Source of the DNA: 40CM-4-69-5 sp036556905
Lineage (GTDB): Bacteria; Methylomirabilota; Methylomirabilia; Rokubacteriales; CSP1-6
NCBI GenBank assembly: GCA_036556905.1
Contig: DATBIM010000050.1
Location: 1-64,000 of the forward strand
DNA length: 64,000 nt
Direction of reading: 5' to 3'
Both the position numbers and the translations under genes were made by a program. Positions within the stretch are counted from its first letter, which is position 1; each line of letters starts with the position of its first letter. This document shows positions 16,814-25,438 of the stretch, one piece after another. The notes under the pieces were generated by a model. The model was not told the origin of the DNA. It made no database searches and saw only the letters and a list, made by a program, of their open reading frames with translations.

Positions 16814-18334
16814 TCAGCAATTGCCCATACGAGCGATCACTGCGTCGAGCTGGCAACGCCGGAAGCCGTAGGCGGTGATTCCGAGCACCCCCGGCTTGAG
16901 GAGTGCAGCGTCATAGGGGTCGCGTAGCAGCACCACGGCGAGGGCGCGGGCCCGGGCCTGCAGGACATCGAGCAACGTTCGGTTCGAGGCGTACAGGCGA
17001 GCGTCGTACAGGAAGAGGATGGTGGCGTCCGCGGTGGCGGCCGCTTCCACCGCGGCCTCGATCTCCGAGGGCGACGGTTCAATTCCGACCAGCGTGGCGT
17101 CGGGCACGATGCCGACGGTGGCAAAGGCCTGCGCCAGATATCCCTTTTCGTCGGTCAGCTCTGGCTCGATGGTAATGCGGGCGGCCAGATCGGACAGGCG
17201 CGGAAATACCACGGCGACGCGTCCGTTCAGTCGTCGCGCGAAGCCAGTTGGAGCAGGTGCTACGAGAGTCACCGCACGCGTGGCCATCGCCATCGCGAGT
17301 GCTGGGCCGTCCGGTTCGGGGCGTGGCGAGCCGCCCTGGAAGCGTCGGGACCGGGCCTGGCGGAGCTGGCGGACCCGCTCGGCAGCGGTCACGAGCTCGT
17401 CCCGGGGCAGCGCTCCCGATCGATAGGCATCGGTCAAGGCCCGGGCCGCGGCACGCTGAGCGCCCTCGGTGTGACAGACGAGCAGCACGTCGTGGCCGGC
17501 CGCGGCCGCGCGCACGGTTGCCTCGGCGATGGGGCAAGTCTCGGCGATGGCCCCCATCTCCAGGTCGTCCGAGACCACCACGCCCGGGAAACCGACCTCT
17601 CCGCGCAGGTAGTCGGTCACGATCCTCCTGGAGAAGGTCGCCGGAACGCCGGACGAATCGAGGTTGGGGTACACGGGATGAGAGGTCATGACGCAGGCGA
17701 CGTCGGCGGCGATCGCCTCCAGAAAAGGTACGAGGTGAACCGCACGCATCTCGTCCCAAGTGGAGTCGATGCGGGGCAGCCGCAGGTGAGCGTCGAGGGG
17801 TGAGTGTCCCTTCCCCGGAAAGTGCTTGGCGCAGGCGGCGAGCCCACCCTTGGCCATGCCTCGGATGCGCGCCGTCCCGTAGCGCGCCACACGCGTTGCG
17901 TCCTTGCCGTACGAGCGGATGCCGATGTTCGGGCTGTAGCGCTCTGTCAGCACGTCGAGCACGGGGCCCAGGTTGAGGTCGATGCCGAGCCGTCGCAGTT
18001 CGCGGCCTTCGCACAGGCCCTGCCGGTAGGCGAACGCCTCCTCCCCGGCAGTACCGACGGCGAGGTTGTCGGGGAAGATCGTCACACCCCGGCCGAGCAT
18101 GATGACCCGACCGCCTTCGTGATCGGTCGCCACGAGCAGTCGGCGCTCGAGGGCGCCCTCCAAATCGCTGATCAGGCGAATGAGCTGAGTCGGGCTTTCG
18201 AAGTTCCGGCGGTAGAGGATGAGACCGGCCGCGTGGGTGTCGCGAAAGAGGGCGACGTCGCCCTGGCCCAGCGTCGGGCCGGGCAGCCCGATCATGAGCC
18301 GCTCGCCTACGAGGTCGGCGAAGTCGACCACCAC
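16814..18334 (-). CDS. nagZ: beta-N-acetylglucosaminidase, glycoside hydrolase family 3
   Basis: 506 residues: a GH3 catalytic barrel (about 1-340) plus a C-terminal alpha/beta domain, the two-domain form seen in Bacillus NagZ. The NagZ-specific His/Asp acid-base loop KHFPGKGHSPLDAHLRLP spans residues 170-187, and the nucleophile Asp is in SDDLEMGAI near 256. It removes GlcNAc from peptidoglycan fragments. No signal peptide is visible, so cytoplasmic muropeptide recycling is more likely than exported lysis. GTG start; 3' end convergent with the symporter across the repeat array. Partner genes in the region: namZ and murQ. Confidence 0.88.
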   Translation of the reverse strand: MVVDFADLVGERLMIGLPGPTLGQGDVALFRDTHAAGLILYRRNFESPTQLIRLISDLEGALERRLLVATDHEGGRVIMLGRGVTIFPDNLAVGTAGEEAFAYRQGLCEGRELRRLGIDLNLGPVLDVLTERYSPNIGIRSYGKDATRVARYGTARIRGMAKGGLAACAKHFPGKGHSPLDAHLRLPRIDSTWDEMRAVHLVPFLEAIAADVACVMTSHPVYPNLDSSGVPATFSRRIVTDYLRGEVGFPGVVVSDDLEMGAIAETCPIAEATVRAAAAGHDVLLVCHTEGAQRAAARALTDAYRSGALPRDELVTAAERVRQLRQARSRRFQGGSPRPEPDGPALAMAMATRAVTLVAPAPTGFARRLNGRVAVVFPRLSDLAARITIEPELTDEKGYLAQAFATVGIVPDATLVGIEPSPSEIEAAVEAAATADATILFLYDARLYASNRTLLDVLQARARALAVVLLRDPYDAALLKPGVLGITAYGFRRCQLDAVIARMGNC

Positions 18335-18470
18335 GAGATTTTATCCTTCCCGGCGCCAAACTTCGGTGCACTGGCGGCAGCAGTTGTCGATCAGATGACA
18401 CATTGTCTGGCCCAGCCAGCCTCATCCACCCTGCGCAAGTGCCCACCGTTTCTGCCGTCCTGGACGTCCC

Positions 18471-18608
18471 GTGGACCTGGCATATCTGGTGCATCTGGCC
18501 ATCACCATGATCCAAAACATTGAGCTCAGGCGCTGGCTCATCCTCGGACTGATCGCCATCCTCATGCTGGCCGAGGTGCTTCTGGAAGCCACCGTCGCGC
18601 CGGTGTAG
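18471..18608 (+). CDS. small single-pass membrane protein, unknown
   Basis: A 45-residue frame from GTG 18471 to TAG 18608. The segment RRWLILGLIAILMLAEVLLEA is one clear membrane helix preceded by two arginines, giving an N-in orientation. An internal ATG at 18507 would give 33 residues. It lies 20 bases ahead of another small membrane-anchored gene on the same strand, which supports it. No family recognised. Confidence 0.4.
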   Translation: MDLAYLVHLAITMIQNIELRRWLILGLIAILMLAEVLLEATVAPV

Positions 18609-18628
18609 CTCACGCCAAGAGAGAGGAC

Positions 18629-18967
18629 ATGTCGGACGACCGGTGGGGCCTCGGGAAACTTACGGCGATGGGGCTGGCGCTCGTCATGATCGGGGCGGTC
18701 ATCATCGGTTTGGTGGTGGCGAACTGGAGCGGTCCGGTCCCGATGGTGATGCTGCCGGCTTCAGTTCCCGAGACGATGCAGGCCCCGAGCAACTTGCAGT
18801 CACGGAGTGCGGTGCCGGTGACGGCCCGCGAGCCCGTCGCCGCGCCCCCGGCGATCGATGAGGCCTGCAACGAGTACGCGGCGAAGGAGATCGGTCCGTT
18901 GGATGAGTCGAAGAAGGTTTCCTACCGGGCCGCCTACGCCATCTGCGTGCGCGCCCGAGGGTATTAG
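18629..18967 (+). CDS. membrane-anchored hypothetical protein
   Basis: 112 residues, ATG start preceded by AGAGAGAGGA (a plausible ribosome binding site). One membrane helix (MGLALVMIGAVIIGLVVANW, residues 14-33) is followed by a proline/alanine-rich linker and a C-terminal part with two cysteines (EACNEYAAKEIG...AYAICVRARGY) that could form a disulphide outside the membrane. No family recognised. The next gene begins 8 bases downstream. Confidence 0.55.
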   Translation: MSDDRWGLGKLTAMGLALVMIGAVIIGLVVANWSGPVPMVMLPASVPETMQAPSNLQSRSAVPVTAREPVAAPPAIDEACNEYAAKEIGPLDESKKVSYRAAYAICVRARGY

Positions 18968-18974
18968 CGGCCCC

Positions 18975-19313
18975 GTGTCAGCGCGAACCTTCCTCACCGG
19001 GCTTTCCCTGGTCATGGCCGTCGTGTGGGTCCTTCCGAGCTGGGCCGTGGATGACCGCAAGGTCAAGGCGGCAACGGGACAGGTCGAGTCAGGGGCCAAG
19101 AAGATCGGCCAGGGGAAGATCGGTGAGGGTGTCGAGCAGACGGCCAAGGGGATCGGTAACACCGTCGTCGAGGGGGCCAAGTTCAGCGGTGACAAGCTGA
19201 AGGAGGCGGGGAAGGCGGCTGAGCCCAAGGCCAAGAGCACCTGGGGCCACGTCAAGGAGGGCGCCACGTCCTTCGGTCAGAGCGTCAAGGCGTTCTTCTC
19301 AGACCTCTTCTGA
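18975..19313 (+). CDS. secreted, lysine-rich amphipathic-helix protein
   Basis: 112 residues from GTG 18975. A signal peptide (FLTGLSLVMAVVWVLPSWA) is followed by a low-complexity, lysine/glycine-rich mature part with repeating segments such as GAKKIGQGKIGEGVEQTAKGIGNTVVEGAKFSGDKLKEAGK. This resembles LEA-like or apolipoprotein-like amphipathic helices and ends in a hydrophobic tail SVKAFFSDLF. Probably an envelope-associated structural or stress protein; function unknown. It is the last of three small plus-strand genes and faces namZ. Confidence 0.6.
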   Translation: MSARTFLTGLSLVMAVVWVLPSWAVDDRKVKAATGQVESGAKKIGQGKIGEGVEQTAKGIGNTVVEGAKFSGDKLKEAGKAAEPKAKSTWGHVKEGATSFGQSVKAFFSDLF

Positions 19314-19349
19314 TGTAACCGATTCGCGCCGACCTCACCCGGCGTCGCC

Positions 19350-20522
19350 TCACCGATACATGAGGAAGGCGATCCGTTGTTTCTTCCAGCTCGTGAGTCC
19401 GCGTCGCCAACCGCGCTCCAGTGCGTCGAGGGCCGCGCCGTGCTCCAGGCCGCGTCGAATAACGTCCGTGCCCAGGAGGATGTCGATCGGCAGCCGCCGC
19501 GCCTCGAACTCGTAAGGCGGCCGCCGCCAGGCGAAGCGACGTGGCGCCTGCCGTCGGGCCACCGCCAGCAGGCCCAGACCTGTCAGGAACGGCTTGAACC
19601 GCCGGCGATCCTCCACGTGAATCTGCACACCTCCGCAGAGGCGGTTGGCCCACTTGTGAAACGTCGGCCTGAACCGGAGTGGCCGGAACCTGACGCCGGG
19701 CAACCCGAGGCGATCCAGCGCCGTCGCGTAACGGCGCGGGTCGAGGAAGGGCGCGCCGACCCACTCGAACGGTCGCGTCGTCCCCCGGCCCTCGGAGAGG
19801 TTCGTTCCCTCGATCAGGCATCCCCCGGGATAGACGCGCGCGGTGTCGGGCGTGGGCATGTTGGGCGAAGGGGTGACCCACGGCAGATCCGTGTCCTCCC
19901 AGAGCATGCCGCGGCGCCAGCCCTGCATGGGCACTACCGTGAGATCGCAGCCGAGTCCATGCCGGCGATTGAGATACAGGGCCAGCTCTCCGATGGTCAT
20001 GGCGTGCCGGGCGGGCAGCGGAAAGAGCCCGACGAACGATGCGAAGGCCGGATCGGGAAGGTTGCCCTCGACGATCTCACCGCCGAGGGGGTTGGGACGA
20101 TCGAGCACGATCACCGGCACACCCGACCGGGCGCACGCCCCCATCGCCAGCGCCATCGTCCACACGAAGGTGTAATAACGGGAGCCGACGTCCTGAAGAT
20201 CGACGATCAGGGCATCGAGCTGGCGCAGCATGGCGGGAGCCGGCGCCCGGCGTCGGCCGTAGAGGCTCAGCACCGGCAACCGGGTGATGGGCTCACGGGC
20301 GTGCGCGATCGGGGCATGGTCCTGGGCGGCCCCCCAGAGGCCGTGCTCGGGGGCGAAGAGCCGGACGAGCCGCACGCCGGGCGCTTCCCGGAGAAGGACG
20401 GCGGCGTGTTCGAGACGCGCATTCACCGAGGCCTGGTGGGCGAGAAGCGCGAGCCGCCGGCCACGGAGCAGGGCCCCGCGACCGGCCAGCAACACCTCTA
20501 GACCCGAGCGCACCCGGGGCAT
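19350..20522 (-). CDS. namZ: exo-beta-N-acetylmuramidase, DUF1343 (GH171) family
   Basis: About 390 residues. Conserved DUF1343 blocks are present: RLALLAHQASV, LFAPEHGLWG, DALIVDLQDVGSRYYTFVWTM, VIVLDRPNPLGG, PSPNMPTPDTARVYPGGCLIEGTNLSEGRGTTRPFEWVGAP. The characterised Bacillus NamZ cleaves MurNAc from the non-reducing end of peptidoglycan fragments and works with NagZ. ATG 20522 is preferred over GTG 20540. No clear signal peptide is present, so cleavage may be cytoplasmic. murQ starts 72 bases away on the opposite strand. Confidence 0.87.
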   Translation of the reverse strand: MPRVRSGLEVLLAGRGALLRGRRLALLAHQASVNARLEHAAVLLREAPGVRLVRLFAPEHGLWGAAQDHAPIAHAREPITRLPVLSLYGRRRAPAPAMLRQLDALIVDLQDVGSRYYTFVWTMALAMGACARSGVPVIVLDRPNPLGGEIVEGNLPDPAFASFVGLFPLPARHAMTIGELALYLNRRHGLGCDLTVVPMQGWRRGMLWEDTDLPWVTPSPNMPTPDTARVYPGGCLIEGTNLSEGRGTTRPFEWVGAPFLDPRRYATALDRLGLPGVRFRPLRFRPTFHKWANRLCGGVQIHVEDRRRFKPFLTGLGLLAVARRQAPRRFAWRRPPYEFEARRLPIDILLGTDVIRRGLEHGAALDALERGWRRGLTSWKKQRIAFLMYR

Positions 20523-20594
20523 GCCGCGATAGTAGCCCACCCAGCACGGCCGGTGGCCGCCCGGCGGCGGAATCGGGGTAGGATGCGGCCCAGT

Positions 20595-21542
20595 ATGCGC
20601 CGCGGGTCCTGGGCCGGGCTGTCCACCGAGCGCGTCAACCCCGCCAGCCGCGCATTGGACCGCATGACGTCCCTCGACATCGCCCGGCTGATGAATCGCG
20701 AGGATCAGGCGGCCGTTCGCCGCGTTCGGCGCGCGCTGCCCGCGATCGGCCGAGCCGTGGATCTCATCGTGACGGCACTATCCCGCCGGGGCCGTCTCTT
20801 CTTCATCGGCGCCGGCACGAGCGGACGCCTCGGGGTGCTGGAGGCGGCGGAGTGCCCGCCGACGTTCGGGACGCCGCCGGCCCTGGTGCAGGCCATCATG
20901 GCCGGCGGGCGGGCTTCTGTGTTTCGCTCGCGCGAGGGAGCTGAAGACGACGCCAGGGCGGCGGCGCGGGCCGTCCGGGCCCGGGTGCGGCGAGGGGACG
21001 TCCTCGTCGGCGTCTCGGCCAGCGGCGTCACTCCCTTTGTGCGCGCGGGTCTCGGTCAGGCCAGGCGGCTCGGGGCCCGCACGGTGCTGGTCGTGTGCAA
21101 CCCTCGACCGACACGCCTGGGCGAGGTGATCATTGCGCTCGATCCGGGACCGGAGGTCCTCACCGGCTCTACCCGCCTCAAGGCCGGGACCGTGACGAAG
21201 CTCGTCCTCAACACGTTGACGACGGCCAGCATGGCCCGCCTGGGCCGGGTGTACGGCAACCTCATGATCGATCTCCAGCCCCGGTCGGCCAAACTTCGAG
21301 CCCGGGCATCACGGCTCGTCCAGCAGGTCGGGCGGGTGCCGGCGCCGGCCGCCGCTCGCGCCTTGCGGGCTGCCGGCGGGCATGTGCGGCTGGCGCTGGT
21401 CATCGCGCGTACCGGGCTGGCGACGGGCCCCGCGCGGCGCCTCCTGCGTGACGCCGGTGGTTCGCTCAGCGTCGCGCTGGAGCGCTACGGCGGCGCGCGC
21501 CTCCAAGCCCGCTCTCGCGCCCGGCGTCGGCCAGCGCGGTGA
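20595..21542 (+). CDS. murQ: N-acetylmuramic acid 6-phosphate etherase
   Basis: Cleaves the lactyl ether of MurNAc-6-phosphate to GlcNAc-6-phosphate and D-lactate. 315 residues with a SIS domain. With the ATG at 20595, the general acid/base Glu83 in GTSGRLGVLEAAECPPTF and Glu114 in RSREGAEDDA fall at the same numbers as in E. coli MurQ, which supports this start. STRLKAGTVTKLVLNTLTT and MARLGRVYGNLMIDL are further signatures. Its presence indicates that phosphorylated MurNAc is made here; no PTS component is in the window, so a kinase such as the nearby BadF protein is needed. Confidence 0.92.
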   Translation: MRRGSWAGLSTERVNPASRALDRMTSLDIARLMNREDQAAVRRVRRALPAIGRAVDLIVTALSRRGRLFFIGAGTSGRLGVLEAAECPPTFGTPPALVQAIMAGGRASVFRSREGAEDDARAAARAVRARVRRGDVLVGVSASGVTPFVRAGLGQARRLGARTVLVVCNPRPTRLGEVIIALDPGPEVLTGSTRLKAGTVTKLVLNTLTTASMARLGRVYGNLMIDLQPRSAKLRARASRLVQQVGRVPAPAAARALRAAGGHVRLALVIARTGLATGPARRLLRDAGGSLSVALERYGGARLQARSRARRRPAR

Positions 21543-21567
21543 AGCGTGACGGATTCGACCCTGACGA

Positions 21568-23301
21568 TCAGGTGTGCGAGGGACCGGCGGTGTCCTCGAC
21601 CTGGACCGGCGTCTGGCCACACAGGAAGTCGAAGTCGCACCCCTGATGAGCCTGCAGGACGTGGTCGAGGAAGAGCTTGCCGTAGCCACGCGTGAAGTGC
21701 GGGGGGCGAGGCCGCCAGGCGGCGCGCCGGCGGGCGAGCTCATCATCGCCGACTCGCAGGGTGAGCCGGCGCCCGGGCACGTCGAGCTCGATCTGGTCGC
21801 CATCGCGGACCAGCGCCAGCGGCCCGCCAACCGCCGACTCGGGCGCCACGTGGAGCACCACTGTGCCGTAGGAGGTCCCGCTCATCCGGGCATCCGAAAC
21901 GCGTACCATGTCTCGCACCCCTTGCCGCAGGAGCCGGGCGGGGATGGGGGCCGCTCCCCACTCGGGCATGCCCGGCGCCCCCTTGGGACCGACATGCTTC
22001 AGCACGAGGACGGAGCGCTCGTCGATCGGCAGCGAAGGATCGTCGATCCGGCGGTGCAAGTCGGCATGGTCTTCGAAGACCACCGCCCGGCCGCGGTGGG
22101 TGAGCAGTTCGGGTGACGCTGCCGATTGCTTGAGCACGGCGCCGTCGGGGCACAGATTGCCGGTGAGCACGACCGTACCGCCCTCCGGGGCCAGGGGAAC
22201 CGCGAGCGGCCGAATGACGTCGTCGTTGTAACTCTTCGCGTCGCGAACGTTGTCCTTCAGCCTGGACCCGTTCACCGTCAAGGCGTCGCCGTGGAGCAGC
22301 GGGAGAAGCTCCTTGAGGACCACGGGCAGCCCGCCGGCGTAGAAGAAGTCTTCCATGAGGTACTTGCCGGAGGGGCGCACGTTGACCAGCAGGGGAGTGC
22401 TTCGGGAAAGGGCGTCGAACCGGGCGAGAGGCAGGGCGAGGCCCAGGCGGCCGGCGATCGCCACCAGATGGATGATCGCGTTCGTCGACCCTCCGATCGC
22501 CATGTCGGCACGGATGGCATTGTCAAAGGCGTCCGCGGTCATGATCCGGGAGGGCCTGGGTCCGCCGGCCAGGGCCAGCTCGACGGCCCGCCGACCGCTG
22601 AGCTCGGCGAGGATGAGTCGCCGCGAGTCGGGGGCAGGAATCGCGGCGTTGCCTGGCAGCGTCATGCCGAGCGCCTCGGCCATGGCCGCCATGGTGGACG
22701 CCGTGCCCATGACCATGCAGTGGCCGGATGACCGGGACATACAGGACTCGGCCTCGCACAGCTCCTCGTCGGTGAGTCGCCCGGCCCGCCGCTCGGCCCA
22801 CAGCCGCCAGGCGTCGGTGCCCGACCCTAGCTCCTCGGTGCGCCACCGGCCACGCAACATCGGGCCCCCGGTCACCATGATGGCGGGGATGTCGGCTGAA
22901 GCTGCGCCCATCAGCATGGCCGGCGTCGTCTTGTCGCAGCCCGACAGGAGCACCACCGCGTCCAGGGGGTAGGCCCGCAGGCACTCCTCCACGTCCATGG
23001 CCATCAGGTTCCGAAAGAGCATCGTGGTGGGCTTCATGAGGACCTCGCCCAGCGAGATGGTGGGAAACTCCAGCGGGAATCCGCCGGCGCTCCACACTCC
23101 ACGCTTCACGGCCTCGGCCACCTGGCGGAGGTGGGCGTTGCAGTTGGTGAGCTCGGACCAGGAGTTGGCGATGCCGACGACCGGGCGGCCGTCGAACAGG
23201 AGGTCGCTGAATCCCTCGGTCTTGAGCCACGAGCGGTGTACGAACCCGTCGAGGTCGCGGCGGCCGAACCAGTTGCGGCTTCTGAGCGGCTGTGCTGTCA
23301 T
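21568..23301 (-). CDS. IlvD/Edd-family sugar-acid dehydratase, L-arabinonate dehydratase type
   Basis: 577 residues. The three [2Fe-2S] ligands are Cys54 (LTNCNAH), Cys122 (LSGCDKTTPAM) and Cys195 (SGHCMVMGTAS), offset by five from the arabinonate dehydratase of Rhizobium. DARMSGTSYGTVVLHVAPE is the conserved C-terminal site. This branch dehydrates sugar acids such as arabinonate, fuconate or xylonate to 2-keto-3-deoxy acids, rather than dihydroxy acids for branched-chain amino acids. It is convergent with murQ and divergent from an SDR that could act on the same pathway. Exact sugar unknown. Confidence 0.85.
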   Translation of the reverse strand: MTAQPLRSRNWFGRRDLDGFVHRSWLKTEGFSDLLFDGRPVVGIANSWSELTNCNAHLRQVAEAVKRGVWSAGGFPLEFPTISLGEVLMKPTTMLFRNLMAMDVEECLRAYPLDAVVLLSGCDKTTPAMLMGAASADIPAIMVTGGPMLRGRWRTEELGSGTDAWRLWAERRAGRLTDEELCEAESCMSRSSGHCMVMGTASTMAAMAEALGMTLPGNAAIPAPDSRRLILAELSGRRAVELALAGGPRPSRIMTADAFDNAIRADMAIGGSTNAIIHLVAIAGRLGLALPLARFDALSRSTPLLVNVRPSGKYLMEDFFYAGGLPVVLKELLPLLHGDALTVNGSRLKDNVRDAKSYNDDVIRPLAVPLAPEGGTVVLTGNLCPDGAVLKQSAASPELLTHRGRAVVFEDHADLHRRIDDPSLPIDERSVLVLKHVGPKGAPGMPEWGAAPIPARLLRQGVRDMVRVSDARMSGTSYGTVVLHVAPESAVGGPLALVRDGDQIELDVPGRRLTLRVGDDELARRRAAWRPRPPHFTRGYGKLFLDHVLQAHQGCDFDFLCGQTPVQVEDTAGPSHT

Positions 23302-23345
23302 GGGGCCTCCCGAAGGCTTGGATTATAGGAGATCGGAGGACGCGC

Positions 23346-24143
23346 ATGCGCTTGGCCGGCAAGGTCGCGATCGTCACGGGAGGAGGCAGTGGCATCGGGC
23401 GGGGGATCGCCATGGCGCTGGCCCGCGAGGGTGCTGACGTGGCCATTCCCGACATTCAGGTTCTGAACGCGGAGAAGGTCTCCGACGAGATCAAGGGGCT
23501 GGGCCGAAAGGCGATGGCCATGAAGGCCGACGTCACCAGCTCCGCCGACGTCAAGACCATGGTCGACCGGACGCGGGAGTCCCTGGGCAAGATCGATATT
23601 CTCGTCAATAACGCCGGTATGGCGGCGCCCCCGGGCATGCCGTTCACCAACAACACCGAGGACGATTGGGATCGCGCCTTCGCCGTCAACACCAAGTCGG
23701 TGTTCCTCACCTGCAAGGCCGTCGCGCCCTACTTCATCGAGCGCAAGGCCGGGCGGATCATCAACATCGCGTCGATCGCAGGGCCCCTGGCGGCCGTCAC
23801 CATGCCGGCCTACAGCGTGGCCAAGCAGGGGGTGATCACGTTCACTCGCGTGGTGGCCAAGGAGCTGGCGGCCCACCGGATCACCGTGAACGCGATCTGC
23901 CCCGGCGTCTTGTGGACGGATTTCTGGCAGAAGCTCGCGGCCCACATCGCGCAGACGAACCCGGCCTTCGCTGGACTGACGCCGCGACAGGTGTTCGACA
24001 AGCGGGTCAGTGACATCGTGCCGATGAAGTGTGAGCAGGAGCCCGAGGACATCGGCGCCGCCGCGGTCTTCCTGGCTTCAGACGAAGCGCGCTACATCAC
24101 CGGCCAGGCCCTCATGGTCGACGGCGGGTGTGTGATGTGGTAG
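23346..24143 (+). CDS. short-chain dehydrogenase/reductase
   Basis: 265 residues, classical SDR: TGGGSGIG at 11-18, NNAG at 88-91, catalytic Ser143, Tyr156 and Lys160 (YSVAK), and C-terminal GQALMVDGG. Asp at the end of beta-2 (IPDIQ) favours NAD+. GGAGGA lies 5 bases before the ATG. It is divergent from the sugar-acid dehydratase (44 bases apart), suggesting a shared regulatory region and pathway. Its TGG-TAG end is the first part of a repeated 15-base sequence downstream. Confidence 0.85.
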   Translation: MRLAGKVAIVTGGGSGIGRGIAMALAREGADVAIPDIQVLNAEKVSDEIKGLGRKAMAMKADVTSSADVKTMVDRTRESLGKIDILVNNAGMAAPPGMPFTNNTEDDWDRAFAVNTKSVFLTCKAVAPYFIERKAGRIINIASIAGPLAAVTMPAYSVAKQGVITFTRVVAKELAAHRITVNAICPGVLWTDFWQKLAAHIAQTNPAFAGLTPRQVFDKRVSDIVPMKCEQEPEDIGAAAVFLASDEARYITGQALMVDGGCVMW

Positions 24144-24205
24144 TGCGAGCCGAGGCGCCTTGGGCGGCGAGGCGAGCGGTGAGATGGGGGTGGTAGTGCG
24201 AGCCG
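24138..24205. repeat. 15-bp direct repeat and 44-bp dispersed repeat copy 2
   Basis: TGGTAGTGCGAGCCG occurs at 24138-24152 and again at 24191-24205. The first copy contains the last codon and stop of the SDR. The stretch 24143-24186 is the second copy of the 44-bp element found at 16737-16780. It fills the 99-base gap before the acyl-CoA dehydrogenase. Confidence 0.7.
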
Positions 24206-24242
24206 CAGGACCTCGCGGGGAGGCCAGCGCGTAGGGGACACT

Positions 24243-25421
24243 ATGGACTTCGATTTCACGCCAGAGCAGGAGGCGTTCCGCAAAGAGGTCCGGCAATGGC
24301 TGGAGCGGACCCTGCCCGACGACCTGCGCGGGCGTGGCTTCGCCGCATCCCGCGCCGATCAGGCGGAGGTCCGCAAGCTGCGGACCTGGCAGAAGACGAT
24401 GTACGAGGCGGGCTACGTCGGAATCGACTGGCCGCGCGAGTTTGGCGGGCGCGGAGCCACGCTCGTCGAGCAGATCATCCTGTACCAGGAGATGGCCCGC
24501 GCCGAATCACCCCAACCCGTCAACCGGGGCGGACTCTCGATGCTAGGTCCCACCCTGATGAAGTACGGCACCCCGGTCCAGCAACGGAGATTTTTGTCCC
24601 GAATCCTGACGGCGGATGACCTCTGGTGTCAGGGCTTCTCCGAGCCGAACTCGGGATCCGACCTGGCCAACCTCCAGACGCGGGCGGTGCGCGACGGGGA
24701 TGCGTTCGTCGTCACTGGCCAGAAGGTCTGGACGAGCATGGCCCACGTGGCCGACTGGTGCTTCCTGCTCGTGCGGACCGACCCGCAAGCCGCCCGGCAT
24801 AAGGGCATCAGCTTCCTGCTGGTCGACATGCGATCACCGGGCATCACGGTGCGGCCCCTGCGTCAGATGACGGGGGAAGCCGAGTTCAACGAGGTGTTCT
24901 TCGACGGGGTGCGGGTCCCCGCCGAGAACCTGGTGGGCCGGCTCAATGAGGGGTGGTCGGTCGCCATCACCACGCTGGCTTACGAGCGCGACCTCCTCAC
25001 CTTCATTCGACACGTCTCGCTTCGCAGCGCCGTCCAGCGCCTGGTACGCCTCGTTCAGGAGCACGATCGGGCCGCCGAGCGGGCGCTCCGCCAGAAGATC
25101 GCGGGGATCTGGATCGGTGAGCAGGCGCTGCAGCTCAACGCCTATCGCAGTCTGACGAAGATTCTGCGCGGGGGCCAGCCGGGACCGGAAGGCTCGACGT
25201 CCAAGCTCTACTGGAGCCAGGTGGACCAGGAGCTGGCCCAGGTGGCCACCGAGGTGCTCGGACCCTTTTCCCAGGTCGCCGGCGGCTCGCCCTGGGCGCT
25301 CGACGACGGGCAGTGGGAGTTCTACGCGTTGCTCGCCCAGGCGAGCGGAATCCGAGCCGGCACATCGGAGATTCTCCGAAACATCCTGAGCGAGCGCGTG
25401 CTCGGGCTGCCCAAGGACTGA
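24243..25421 (+). CDS. acyl-CoA dehydrogenase
   Basis: 392-residue FAD enzyme that introduces the alpha-beta double bond in acyl-CoAs. The N-terminal helical domain starts MDFDFTPEQEAFRKEV; the mid-domain FAD motif is WCQGFSEPNSGSDLANLQTRA and VTGQKVWTSMAHVAD; the C-terminus carries RAGTSEILRNILSERVLG. The usual catalytic base position is not obvious, so chain-length class cannot be set. It is followed 17 bases later by an enoyl-CoA hydratase, the next step in beta-oxidation. Confidence 0.9.
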   Translation: MDFDFTPEQEAFRKEVRQWLERTLPDDLRGRGFAASRADQAEVRKLRTWQKTMYEAGYVGIDWPREFGGRGATLVEQIILYQEMARAESPQPVNRGGLSMLGPTLMKYGTPVQQRRFLSRILTADDLWCQGFSEPNSGSDLANLQTRAVRDGDAFVVTGQKVWTSMAHVADWCFLLVRTDPQAARHKGISFLLVDMRSPGITVRPLRQMTGEAEFNEVFFDGVRVPAENLVGRLNEGWSVAITTLAYERDLLTFIRHVSLRSAVQRLVRLVQEHDRAAERALRQKIAGIWIGEQALQLNAYRSLTKILRGGQPGPEGSTSKLYWSQVDQELAQVATEVLGPFSQVAGGSPWALDDGQWEFYALLAQASGIRAGTSEILRNILSERVLGLPKD

Positions 25422-25438
25422 GCGGTGCGGAGGCGGGC

